From Streptomyces sp. MBT53 (lineage in GTDB: Bacteria > Actinomycetota > Actinomycetes > Streptomycetales > Streptomycetaceae): a stretch of DNA of 37,585 nt. The position numbers and the translations under genes are program-made. Each line of letters opens with the position of its first letter. The stretch's first letter is position 1. Shown here piece after piece: positions 18,206-25,851 of the stretch. Under the pieces are notes generated by a model. It was not told the DNA's origin. It did not search any database and was given only the letters and a program-made list of their open reading frames with translations. The stretch lies in NCBI RefSeq assembly GCF_016654115.1, contig NZ_JAEQAZ010000077.1, positions 1-37,585 on the forward strand, written 5' to 3'.

Positions 18206-19525
18206 TTACGCCCAGCAGCCGTTGACGGTCGCGGCGAGACCGTCGAGGGCGTCCTTGGTGTCGGCGGGGGCAGCGGTGGAGTTGTTCTCGATGAAGGAGA
18301 AGATCTTCCAGTTCCCGTCCGCCGCCTTCGTCAGTCCGCTCAGCGCGATCGCACCGGTGAGCGTGCCCGTCTTGGCCATCACCTTGCCGACCGCGCACTG
18401 GGAGTCGGCGGTGTCGAACCGGCCCCACTCGGGTCCCAGCGTCGAGCCGGCCTCGCCCGCGACGGGCAGTCCGTCGATGATGTACTTCAGCGTCGGCGCG
18501 TTGGCCGGGTTGTCGGCCACGTCGAGGATGTCGGCGATGGTCTGCGCCGGGATGCGGTTGGAGCGGGACAGCCCGCTGCCGTCGTGGATCTCGTAGTTGG
18601 TCAGCGAGATGCCGTACTGGGTGAGGACCTGGCGGACGACGGCCGTGCCGTCCTCGAAGGTGGCCGGGCGGCCGGAGGCGAGCGCCGTCATCCTGAGCAG
18701 GGTCTCGGCGATATCGTTGTCACTCACCTTGAGCATGTGCTCCACGATGGCCGACAGCGCAGCGGACTGGTGTTCCGCCACGGGGACGGCTCCGGTGCCC
18801 GCGACGCCGTGGGTGACACTGCCGGTGACCGTGACACCCTGCGCGGCGAGGAGCTTCGCGAAGGTCTGGCCGGCGTCCAGGGACGTGTCCGTGACGTGGT
18901 GGCCGTCGACCACCAACGCCCGTACGGGAGCGATGGAGTCGGGGTAGTAGCCGTCGTTCCAGCCGACGGCGAGGGAGGGCTCGGGGAAGAGGCTGTCGTC
19001 GACCTGGACCTTCACCGAGGTCAGGCCCGCGCTCTTCAGGCCCGCGACGACGGTCGTGACCATCGCGCTGAGGTCGGCGGAGGTCAGGGTGCGGTCCCCG
19101 CCGCCGACCAGGGTAACCGTGCCGGCGTCGTAGACGACCTTCGTGGTGAAGCGGTGGTCGGGGCCGAGGATCGTGAGCGCTGCCGTCGAGGTGCCGAGCT
19201 TGGTGTTGGACGCCGGCATCAGCGCGGTGGCCGCGTCATGGCCCCACACGACGTTGTTGGACTGCGCGTCGATGACCACACCGCTGAGCGTGGTGCCCAG
19301 CCGGGTGTCCTGGATGCGGGTGTCGAGATTGGTCGCGATCTGCTGCTCGGCGGGGTCGAGCGTGGCGGCGGTCTGCCCGGCGGCGAACGCGGACGTACCG
19401 AACAGGATCGTCCCGGCGACGGGGGCGGTCACCGCGATGACGGCGACCCTGCGGAACATCGGACCGACCGTTCTGCTCTTGCGGTGGCGTCCGCTCGCGT
19501 GGTCGGTGGAGGGGGAGTTGGGCAT
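18206..19525 (-). CDS. dacB: D-alanyl-D-alanine carboxypeptidase/endopeptidase, S13 family (PBP4-like)
   Basis: The protein has 439 residues from the ATG at 19525, preceded by GAGG; a longer frame to 19618 exists but adds unlikely residues. The N-terminus is a signal peptide: a basic segment (GRHRKSR), a hydrophobic core (VAVIAVTAPVAGTILFG) and an SAFA-A cleavage-like site, so the enzyme acts outside the membrane. Penicillin-binding motifs are in order: SNTK (S106, K109) in MPASNTKL, SDN (268-270) and KTG (385-387) in MAKTGTLTG. The large insertion between SxxK and SxN is typical of the S13 class. It trims or cleaves D-Ala-D-Ala cross-links in peptidoglycan. Confidence 0.93.
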   Translation of the reverse strand: MPNSPSTDHASGRHRKSRTVGPMFRRVAVIAVTAPVAGTILFGTSAFAAGQTAATLDPAEQQIATNLDTRIQDTRLGTTLSGVVIDAQSNNVVWGHDAATALMPASNTKLGTSTAALTILGPDHRFTTKVVYDAGTVTLVGGGDRTLTSADLSAMVTTVVAGLKSAGLTSVKVQVDDSLFPEPSLAVGWNDGYYPDSIAPVRALVVDGHHVTDTSLDAGQTFAKLLAAQGVTVTGSVTHGVAGTGAVPVAEHQSAALSAIVEHMLKVSDNDIAETLLRMTALASGRPATFEDGTAVVRQVLTQYGISLTNYEIHDGSGLSRSNRIPAQTIADILDVADNPANAPTLKYIIDGLPVAGEAGSTLGPEWGRFDTADSQCAVGKVMAKTGTLTGAIALSGLTKAADGNWKIFSFIENNSTAAPADTKDALDGLAATVNGCWA

Positions 19526-19611
19526 GGCCGCCTCGGTGCAGGGGAGTGTGAGTGGGGACGTGCGAGAGATCCGGGGATCTTGAAAGGGAAAGTAACAGCT
19601 CCAACTCACGT

Positions 19612-19623
19612 TACCCATGGGTA
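19612..19623. promoter_or_regulatory. 12-bp palindrome upstream of dacB
   Basis: TACCCATGGGTA is a perfect palindrome about 87 bases before the dacB start. It is nested in a longer imperfect one: ACGT lies on both sides, with one extra T on the left arm. On the minus strand a weak promoter-like pair, TTGGAG and CAAGAT 16 bases apart, follows it. It lies in the 141-base gap between dacB and the stop of the phosphatase gene. The operator role is inferred; no regulator is identified. Confidence 0.3.
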
Positions 19624-19666
19624 CGTTGTGAAGAACGGGAGCCTGGCTGATTTGCGACGGTGTCCG

Positions 19667-22633
19667 TCAGTCCTCGTCCCCGAAGGGCAGCGCGTCGAGG
19701 TCCCCGGTGAAGTCCTCCAGGCTCGGGAACATCAACTCCAGGGCGTCGTCCGGGAGTTCCTGCCGGGCGCCCGAGGCGGTCAGCGCCTGCTCCGTCCAGA
19801 TGCACTTGCCCGTCGACGTATAGCGCGTGCCCCAGCGCTGGGTGAGAGCGGTGATCAGCTGCAGGCCGCGCCCACCCTCGTCCGTGTCCGTCGCGCGCCG
19901 TATGCGCGGCATCGTCAGGCTGCCGTCGAAGACCTCGCAGATCAGCTCGGCGCCGTGCAGGAGGCGCAGACTGACCGGGCCCTTGGCGTGCCGCACCACA
20001 TTGCCCACCAGCTCACTGGCGAGGAGTTCCGTGGTCGGGGCCAGTTCCTCCAGACCCCAGGTGCTCAGCTGCTCCCGCACATGACGGCGGGCCTGCCCGG
20101 CCGCCCGCGGATCCTCGGGCAGCGGCCAGGACGCGATCTTGTCGGGGGTCAGGGCGTGCAGCCGGGCGACGAGCAGCGCGGCGTCGTCGGCCGTCGGATG
20201 CTCGGCGGGGAGCAGACCCGCCGTGAGGGTGTCGCACAGCCGCTCCAGGCCCGCTCGCCCCAGGTCCGCCTCCCCGCCGGACCGGTGCGCCGCGCTCAGC
20301 AGCCGCGCCAGATCCGCCATGCCCTCGTCCATCTCTCGCTTCGCCGACTCCACCAGACCGTCGGTGTAGAGGACCAGCAGACTGCCCTCCGGCACCTTCA
20401 ACTCCACCGTCTCGAACGGCGGTTCAGCCGCGCCGAGCGGTGGGTCGGCCGACAGTTCCGGGAAGTGCACCGTGCCGTCCGGGTGGACCACGGCCGGCGG
20501 CGGATGACCGGCCGCGGCGATGGAACAGATCTGGGTCGTCGAGTCATAGAGCGCGTACAGACAGGTCACGTACGACTCCTCGCCCATCCCGGCGACGAGT
20601 TCGTTCAAGTGGCTCATGATCTCGTCGGGCGGCAGCTCCAGGTCGGCGAGGGTGTGCAGCGCGGTGCGCAGCCGGCCCATCGTCGCCGCCTCCGGCAGAC
20701 CGTGACCCATCACATCGCCCACCACCAGCGCCACCTGCCCGCCCGACAGCGGGATGATGTCGTACCAGTCGCCGCCCACGTCCATGCCCTGGCCCGCCGG
20801 GAGGTAACGGGCGGCGGCCGTGCACGCCGGCAGCTCGGGCAGCGCGCGGGGCAGCAGACTGCGCTGCAGCTCACGGGAACGGTCGTGTTCGGCGTCGTAG
20901 AGCCGGGCCCGTTCCAGTGCCTGGGCGACGAGGGCGCAGATCGTGGCGAGGAGGGTGCGCTCCTCGTCGGTGAGCCGGCGGGCGTGGTCGAAGGCCACGA
21001 CGCAGACACCGAAGGTGTGGCCGGACGCGGTCAGCGGGAGGAACGCCCACGCCTGCTTCTGGGCCCTGGCCGGTCTGGCGGCCAGTTCGGGGTAGCGGGC
21101 CGAGTACTCGCCGACCGAGGAGAGGAACAGCGGCACACCGGACGCGATCACGTCCCAGGACGGCTCGCCCGGGGTCCGGGCGCGGCCGTCGACGACGGAG
21201 AGGAACTCCTCCGGGTAGCCGTCCGCGCCCACGGTGTGCAGCCGGTCGCCCTCGATGGCCTGCACCAGAAGCCCGGTCGCGGCGAACGGCGGCAGCACCC
21301 GGCGGGCCACCGCGGCCACCACGTCCTGGGAGGTCGTCGCCTTCGCGAGGGCGGCCGTCAGCTCCCCGATCCGGGCCGCGCGCCGGCCCGCCGCCAGCTC
21401 GGACGCCCTGCGCTCCTCCTCGTGCTGCCGCTTCTCCGTGACGTCGGTGAGATAGAGAGTGACCCCGTCGGGACCCGGGACCAGCCGCAGGTGGTGACGG
21501 CGGCCGGTGCCCTCCAACTGGGCGTCGAAGCCGACCGGCGTCTCCTCGGCCGCGGCCTTCCGGCAGCGGTCCTCCAGGCCCGGGACGTTGCGTACCGTCG
21601 GCAGCTCCCACAGGAGGCGCCCGAACAGCTCCTCCTCGGACAGGCCCAGCGTGCGCTCCGCCTCCAGGTTGGCGAAGGTGATCCGCCAGTCGTCGTCCAC
21701 CGCGAGGAAGCCGTCGCTCATGTGGCGCAGGGCCCGGCTGAGGGAGTCCCGCGCGGACCGGGACTCGTTGCTCTCCCAGCCCACGCCGATCATCCGCAGG
21801 GGCTCGCCCTGTTCGTCGTAGGTCGCCCGGCCGCGGGCCCGGGTCCAGCCGTAGGTACCGTCCAGGCGGCGCACCCGGTACTCGGCCTCGAACACGTCGT
21901 GCTCGCGGATCGCCCGGTCCACCGCGTCCAGCGTCGGCGGCAGGTCGTCGGGATGGACGCACACCATCCAGTTCTCGACCCTCGCCGTGTAGTCCTCGGG
22001 GCGGGTGCCGTAGAGCTCCAGGGCCGCCTCGTCCCAGATCAGCTCGCCGCCCTGGATGTCCCAGTCCCACGAACCGACGCTGACCTGCTTCAGCGCCTGC
22101 CGCAGCCGCTCACGGTGGCCGGCCGGCGCCGCCGTGGAGGGGCCGGAGGGCGGCGGCGCCTGGCTCATGCGCTCCTCGGTCCAGGCGACCAGGTCCCGCA
22201 GGAAGGCCCAGTGCCGCTCTGTGGGCTCACCCTGCTCGCCCATCAGGACCGTGAGCGCGCCGATGCTGCGGTCCCCGCCGGACACCGGCACGGCGGCCAG
22301 ACCGGTACCGGGCCACGAGCGCTTCTGGCCCGGGGACCCGCTCACGGGCGCCGGCTCCGCCGGAACCCACGGAACCCACACACCACTGCCCTGGTGCAGT
22401 GCCCTGGCCGGGGCCGTCGGGCCCTCCTGGTCGATGATCTCCCACGGGCGGGTCAGGGCGGGCGGCAGGCCGGTCGACGACACCAGCCGCAGCGCGGACA
22501 TCGGGCCACGCAGATGAATCGCTCCACCAAGAGCCCCCAGCTCGCCCACCGCGTGCTGCAGTGCCAGCCGGAAGACCTCGCTCTCGGTGACGCCGGGGTC
22601 CACCGTGCCGAGCAGAGCCAGACGTGCGTTCAT
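19667..22633 (-). CDS. SpoIIE-type PP2C phosphatase with GAF, PAS, PAS, GAF and HATPase domains
   Basis: The protein has 988 residues and is cytoplasmic, with no membrane segment. Approximate order: GAF-like (10-150), PAS (175-300; GSWDWDI, then VHPDD and EAEYRVRRLDG), PAS (300-420; DGFLAVDDDWRITFANLEAE), GAF (440-600), SpoIIE/PP2C (610-830; GGDWYDII, VVGDVMGHG, LVLYTDGLVES, DDAALL) and an anti-sigma-type HATPase (840-960; ELVGNVVRHA, DEGGRGLQLI). The metal-binding aspartates of the phosphatase core are intact. Proteins of this kind dephosphorylate anti-sigma antagonist proteins in partner-switching signalling and are abundant in Streptomyces. The fused HATPase could also phosphorylate such a partner. 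No partner gene is adjacent. No Shine-Dalgarno sequence precedes the only plausible start, so leaderless translation is likely. Confidence 0.93.
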   Translation of the reverse strand: MNARLALLGTVDPGVTESEVFRLALQHAVGELGALGGAIHLRGPMSALRLVSSTGLPPALTRPWEIIDQEGPTAPARALHQGSGVWVPWVPAEPAPVSGSPGQKRSWPGTGLAAVPVSGGDRSIGALTVLMGEQGEPTERHWAFLRDLVAWTEERMSQAPPPSGPSTAAPAGHRERLRQALKQVSVGSWDWDIQGGELIWDEAALELYGTRPEDYTARVENWMVCVHPDDLPPTLDAVDRAIREHDVFEAEYRVRRLDGTYGWTRARGRATYDEQGEPLRMIGVGWESNESRSARDSLSRALRHMSDGFLAVDDDWRITFANLEAERTLGLSEEELFGRLLWELPTVRNVPGLEDRCRKAAAEETPVGFDAQLEGTGRRHHLRLVPGPDGVTLYLTDVTEKRQHEEERRASELAAGRRAARIGELTAALAKATTSQDVVAAVARRVLPPFAATGLLVQAIEGDRLHTVGADGYPEEFLSVVDGRARTPGEPSWDVIASGVPLFLSSVGEYSARYPELAARPARAQKQAWAFLPLTASGHTFGVCVVAFDHARRLTDEERTLLATICALVAQALERARLYDAEHDRSRELQRSLLPRALPELPACTAAARYLPAGQGMDVGGDWYDIIPLSGGQVALVVGDVMGHGLPEAATMGRLRTALHTLADLELPPDEIMSHLNELVAGMGEESYVTCLYALYDSTTQICSIAAAGHPPPAVVHPDGTVHFPELSADPPLGAAEPPFETVELKVPEGSLLVLYTDGLVESAKREMDEGMADLARLLSAAHRSGGEADLGRAGLERLCDTLTAGLLPAEHPTADDAALLVARLHALTPDKIASWPLPEDPRAAGQARRHVREQLSTWGLEELAPTTELLASELVGNVVRHAKGPVSLRLLHGAELICEVFDGSLTMPRIRRATDTDEGGRGLQLITALTQRWGTRYTSTGKCIWTEQALTASGARQELPDDALELMFPSLEDFTGDLDALPFGDED

Positions 22634-22670
22634 ACCGTAAATTTTACCGTTCCCGCCTCACATGACACTG
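22634..22670 (-). promoter_or_regulatory. Probable leaderless promoter of the phosphatase gene
   Basis: Reading toward the start, TAAAAT is followed by seven bases and then the ATG, which is -10 spacing for transcription beginning at the start codon. No purine-rich ribosome-binding site lies between. The same bases form a palindrome, GTAAA-T-TTTAC (22637-22647), so a repressor bound there would block initiation. The -35 match is poor (a TGTCAT-like hexamer 15 bases upstream). Confidence 0.4.
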
Positions 22671-22870
22671 TCTCCGCAGGACTCCCACCCTTGACTCAAG
22701 CTGTCGCCCAGGGCTCCCAACAGCCAGCGTTCCAGGCCGAGTTGCATCGGAGTTCCGCCGACGTTCCCGTGGGTGACAATACTCGGCATCCGGGGCGCCC
22801 GCGCCCTGTGCGACAGCAGGGACCGCAGACATCGCGCAGTTCACGGAAGGGGTGGGGAGCGGTAACGGCC

Positions 22871-22892
22871 GACGACTACGTTTGTGGTCGTC
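22871..22892 (+). promoter_or_regulatory. Stem-loop in the leader of the rutA-like gene
   Basis: GACGACTAC pairs with GTGGTCGTC through nine base pairs (one G-U) around a four-base loop, ending 74 bases before the rutA-like start. It lies in the 332-base divergent gap 22634-22965. Apart from this and the phosphatase promoter I see no gene in that gap; the reading frame of the rutA-like gene extends into it but those residues lack family similarity. Confidence 0.3.
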
Positions 22893-22965
22893 CCGGAAAC
22901 CCTTGATCATGCCCGCGCGTTGTCACCCCGTCAGGCTCACCGCCCACCCGCCAACGAGGAGCGGC

Positions 22966-24039
22966 ATGGACATCGGCGTATTCATCCCCATCGGCAACAA
23001 CGGCTGGCTCATATCGAAGAGCGCGCCCCAGTACCGACCGAGCTTCGAGCTGAACAAGGCCATCGTGCAGAAGGCAGAGGAGCACGGGCTCGACTTCGCG
23101 CTGTCGATGATCAAGCTCAAGGGATTCGGCGGTGAGACGGAGTTCTGGGACCACAACCTGGAGTCGTTCACCCTGATGGCGGGCCTGGCCGCCGTCACGG
23201 AGCGGATCAAGCTGTACGCCTCCACCCCCATCTTGGTGCTGCCCCCGGCGATCGTCGCGCGCATGGCCACGACCATCGACTCCATCGCCCCCGGCCGCTT
23301 CGGCATCAACATCGTCACCGGCTGGGCCCCCGGCGAGTACGCCCAGATGGACCTGTGGCCCGGCGACGAACACTTCGGCAACCGCTACGCCCGCGCCGCC
23401 GAGTACGTCACCGTGATGAAGGAGCTGTGGAGCGAGGGCATCAGCAACTTCAAGGGCGAGTTCTACGAGATGGACGACTGCGTGCTGTCCCCGCGCCCGG
23501 CGGACGGCCACATCGACATCGTCGCCGCCGGACAGAGCAACACCGGGATCCGGTTCGCCGCCGAGCACGCCCAGTACAACTTCATCCTGGGCAGCGGCGT
23601 GAACACCCCCCTCGCGCTGTCGGGCACCACGGCCACGCTCGTCGAGGCGGCCGAGGAGACCGGCCGTGACGTCGGCGCGCTCTCCCTCTTCATGGTCATC
23701 GCCGACGAGACCGACGAGGCCGCCCACGCCAAGTGGCAGGACTACCACGACAACGCCGACCACGCGGCGCTGGCGTACATGGCGGGGGAGACGGCCACCG
23801 ACACGACCTCCGACGGCACCTCGACCGCCCGGACCATCGCGCTGCCCGAGGGCGCGGTCAACTTCAACATGGGCACACTGGTCGGGTCCTACGAGACCGT
23901 CGCGAAACTCCTCGACGAGGTCGCCGAGGTCGAGGGCACCAAGGGCATCATGCTCGTCTTCGACGACTTCCTCGAAGGCCTGGAGAACTTCGGTACCCGC
24001 ATCCAGCCGCTGATGAAGTCCCGGGCACAGTCCCGCTGA
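22966..24039 (+). CDS. rutA: RutA-like pyrimidine monooxygenase (LLM class)
   Basis: The protein has 357 residues from the ATG at 22966, preceded by GAGGAG; the Escherichia coli protein has about 363. The start gives the family N-terminus MDIGVFIPIGNNGWLIS. Further near-identical blocks, compared from memory with E. coli RutA, are FELNKAIVQKAE, FALSMIKLKGFGG, TEFWDHNLESFTLMAGLAAV, PPAIVARMATTIDSI, FMVIADETD and NMGTLVGSYE. RutA uses FMN and oxygen to open the uracil ring between N3 and C4, giving ureidoacrylate for use of pyrimidines as nitrogen source. It lies upstream of a cysteine hydrolase in the same direction, but rutC-rutG-like genes are not present in the window. The close paralogue family includes other flavin monooxygenases, so uracil as substrate is likely but not proven. 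Confidence 0.88.
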   Translation: MDIGVFIPIGNNGWLISKSAPQYRPSFELNKAIVQKAEEHGLDFALSMIKLKGFGGETEFWDHNLESFTLMAGLAAVTERIKLYASTPILVLPPAIVARMATTIDSIAPGRFGINIVTGWAPGEYAQMDLWPGDEHFGNRYARAAEYVTVMKELWSEGISNFKGEFYEMDDCVLSPRPADGHIDIVAAGQSNTGIRFAAEHAQYNFILGSGVNTPLALSGTTATLVEAAEETGRDVGALSLFMVIADETDEAAHAKWQDYHDNADHAALAYMAGETATDTTSDGTSTARTIALPEGAVNFNMGTLVGSYETVAKLLDEVAEVEGTKGIMLVFDDFLEGLENFGTRIQPLMKSRAQSR

Positions 24040-24061
24040 CCCCTTTCGCACGAAGGCGGCC

Positions 24062-24098
24062 CCGGAGGGTCGGACACCCCACTGTCCGACTGCTCCGG
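24062..24098 (+). promoter_or_regulatory. Two-tier stem-loop between the rutA-like and hydrolase genes
   Basis: An inner stem (GTCGGACA with TGTCCGAC, 24069-24076 and 24083-24090, six-base loop) sits inside an outer stem (CCGGAG with CTCCGG, 24062-24067 and 24093-24098). It lies between the stop of the first gene and the ribosome-binding site of the second and lacks a T-run. It could be an attenuator, an mRNA-processing or stability element, or a partial terminator that lowers expression of the second gene. Confidence 0.45.
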
Positions 24099-24124
24099 AC
24101 CACCAGGACAGGAAGGACGCCGCC

Positions 24125-24760
24125 ATGACCCGTCGTTCCCGACAGGAGGAGGACTACGAGCGTGCCGGGCTCGACGGGCGGCTCAGCCCCGGCACCTCCC
24201 CGGCGCTGATCCTGGTGGACCCCGCCCGCGCCTACGTCGACCCCGACTGCCCGCTCTACGCCGGCGTCGAAGCGGCGGCCGACGCGATGAGGACCCTGCT
24301 GGCCGACGCGCGCCGGGCCGGGATTCCGGTCGTCGTCACGCGGGTGCTGCTGAGGGCGGACGGCAGTGACGGCGGGGTCTTCTTACGCAAGGTGCCGAGC
24401 CTGCGCGTGTTCGTCGAAGGCAGCCCCTTCGGCGAGTTCATCGACGGACTGGCACCGGCGACGGACGAACTGACCATCACGAAGCAGTGCCCGAGCGCCT
24501 TCTTCGGCACCGGGCTCGCCGAGCACCTCACCGCGGCCGGCGTCGACACGGTCCTCATCGGCGGACTCTCGACGAGCGGCTGCGTCCGCGCCACCGCCCT
24601 CGACGCCATGCAGCACGGATTCGTCCCGATCGTGGTCGAGGAGGCGGTCGGCGACCGCGATCCCGACATCCACGCGGCGAACCTCTTCGACATCGCGCAC
24701 AAGATCGGCGAGGTCTGGCCGATCGGACGCGTCCAGGAGTACCTGGAGCCGTTCGGCTGA
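24125..24760 (+). CDS. Isochorismatase-superfamily cysteine hydrolase, N-carbamoylsarcosine-amidase-like
   Basis: The protein has 211 residues. The catalytic triad of the superfamily is visible: D32 (LILVDPARAY), K120 (TITKQCPSAFFGTGL) and C153 (GGLSTSGCVRATALDAMQHG). The blocks around Lys and Cys resemble N-carbamoylsarcosine amidase more than RutB, whose Cys block reads closer to ATNVCVESTLRD. Both enzymes cleave carbamoyl amides. Following a RutA-like gene by 85 bases, it may do the RutB-like step of ureidoacrylate hydrolysis, or act on another carbamoyl compound. Codon 87 is TTA (24383-24385), the rare Leu codon read by the bldA tRNA in Streptomyces, so translation may be limited to late growth. 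It converges on the next gene with 14 bases between stops. Confidence 0.85.
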   Translation: MTRRSRQEEDYERAGLDGRLSPGTSPALILVDPARAYVDPDCPLYAGVEAAADAMRTLLADARRAGIPVVVTRVLLRADGSDGGVFLRKVPSLRVFVEGSPFGEFIDGLAPATDELTITKQCPSAFFGTGLAEHLTAAGVDTVLIGGLSTSGCVRATALDAMQHGFVPIVVEEAVGDRDPDIHAANLFDIAHKIGEVWPIGRVQEYLEPFG

Positions 24761-24774
24761 CCGGGCATCGGATG

Positions 24775-25545
24775 CTACGCCGCGCGGTGCCGCCCCATGA
24801 CGGGCTCGGCCAGCACCCTCGCCACCGGGCACAGGGTCTGACCGTGCCGCGCGAAGAGTTCGTCGCGCGAGTCGAAGCGGCCCAGATCCGCCACGACGTA
24901 GGCCGAGAGGTCGCACCCGGCGCCCGCCGTCGGGCAGAGCGTCGTCGTGCCGTCCCAGTCGACCGCCGTTCTGGACAGCGCCTCGAAGAGCGTCTCCGAG
25001 CCGGAGTTGGTGAAACCGGCCTCGCCGCTGCCGCCCAACTCCCCAAGGCTGCCGAAGAGTTCGGAGACCGCAAGCCAGGAGGCGGACGGCGCGTCGTCAA
25101 GACGGAATTCCGGCCAAGCCAGCAACACCCGGTCCGGGACGATCCGGCGCAACCTGGGAAAGCGCGGATACCAGAACGTCCCGTCCACCAGCAGACCGCG
25201 CACCCGGGTGGCCGTCCCGGTGGCCCGCGCCACGGCTTCGAGCACGGCGAGCCGCTGGCTGCACGATCCACGGCCGCGGCGCAGCACCTCGGACACCGGC
25301 CGCTCGTCCTGCACCGAGTACACCGGCCGTACCGCTTCGGTGATCCGGCGGTGGGCCCGGCGCAGGGTCTCGATCCGGCGGACGGTGTCCGCGTCCGCCG
25401 TCACGTCGAGCCCGTCGAGCAGTGAAGCCACGAGCGGATCCCGCCAGTCGAGGATCCGCGTCGGGGCCGTGCTCCCCGTCGCCGCCACACCGCCGGTTGT
25501 GCCGGCACGGGAACGCCTTCGCGGTGTGAGCAGCGAACTGGTCAT
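24775..25545 (-). CDS. Transglutaminase-fold protein, catalytic His apparently lost
   Basis: The protein has 256 residues from an ATG preceded by GAGAGGA. The centre has the transglutaminase-core pattern: GRGSCSQRLAVLEAVARATG puts a nucleophile-like Cys at position 95, followed by the strand RVRGLLVDGTFWYP. Where active members have a His before AW (HAWPE-like), this protein reads LLAWPEF (141-147). The Cys is therefore present but the His appears replaced. The C-terminal part (WLAVSELFGSLGELGG and beyond) is unrecognised. It may be a non-catalytic binding protein or use a different residue. No signal peptide is evident; residues 1-30 look disordered. Confidence 0.65.
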   Translation of the reverse strand: MTSSLLTPRRRSRAGTTGGVAATGSTAPTRILDWRDPLVASLLDGLDVTADADTVRRIETLRRAHRRITEAVRPVYSVQDERPVSEVLRRGRGSCSQRLAVLEAVARATGTATRVRGLLVDGTFWYPRFPRLRRIVPDRVLLAWPEFRLDDAPSASWLAVSELFGSLGELGGSGEAGFTNSGSETLFEALSRTAVDWDGTTTLCPTAGAGCDLSAYVVADLGRFDSRDELFARHGQTLCPVARVLAEPVMGRHRAA

Positions 25546-25563
25546 GATCGTGGTCCTCTCGTC

Positions 25564-25590
25564 GGACAGCCCCGACCATCAGGGCTGTCC
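25564..25590. promoter_or_regulatory. 9-bp inverted repeat upstream of the transglutaminase-fold gene
   Basis: GGACAGCCC (25564-25572) and GGGCTGTCC (25582-25590) are perfect inverted repeats around nine bases. The repeat ends 19 bases before the start codon, next to the ribosome-binding site. It could be an operator or an mRNA hairpin controlling translation. Confidence 0.4.
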
Positions 25591-25618
25591 TTCAGCGGTC
25601 ACCATCATGACGGAGAAA

Positions 25619-25632
25619 TTGAACGTGTTCAA
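25619..25632. promoter_or_regulatory. Palindrome TTGAAC-GT-GTTCAA
   Basis: Six-base arms match perfectly around a GT centre, about 75 bases upstream of the transglutaminase-fold gene on the minus strand. AT-richer than its surroundings, it looks like a dimeric-repressor site. The two-base spacer does not fit the actinobacterial LexA box, which has four. Confidence 0.35.
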
Positions 25633-25656
25633 CACCGGGTTTGTTGTCCGGCTCCG

Positions 25657-25851
25657 TCAGTTGCTGCCGTCGGTGAAGACCAGGTCGACGGCGACGCAGG
25701 TGCTGTTCTCGGAACCGGCGTCCACCCAGGGGGTGGTGGCATTGGACTGCGGGAAGATCCAGTAGCTGAGCTGGGTGTCGCCGCGGACGGTGAGGGGCGC
25801 GCCGTTGAAGCCGTAGACCTGTATGTAGGCGTGGAAACGGCTGCGATAACG
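25657..25851 (-). pseudogene. Remnant of a secreted glycosidase (GH92-like beta-sandwich fragment)
   Basis: On the minus strand an open stretch of about 64 codons, bounded by stops at both ends, encodes recognisable protein without any start. It includes AYIQVYGFNGAPLTVRGDTQ, LSYWIFPQSN and VAVDLVFTDGSN. This pattern (L-S-Y-x-I-x-P then VAVDLxFTDG) resembles a domain of secreted actinobacterial glycosidases, GH92-like by memory. In intact proteins the chain continues after FTDG, but here it ends in TGA. It is a broken piece left by a deletion or recombination. It occupies most of the 370-base gap 25546-25915, which otherwise holds only the palindromes listed. Confidence 0.5.

Noticed and set aside
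18584..22906. 1440-codon open frame on the plus strand
   Set aside because: It is antisense to dacB and the SpoIIE phosphatase, both full of family motifs; its translation is Gly/Arg/Gln-rich with no domain.
25619..25632. LexA/SOS box
   Set aside because: TTGAAC and GTTCAA are two bases apart; the actinobacterial LexA box needs four between GAAC and GTTC.
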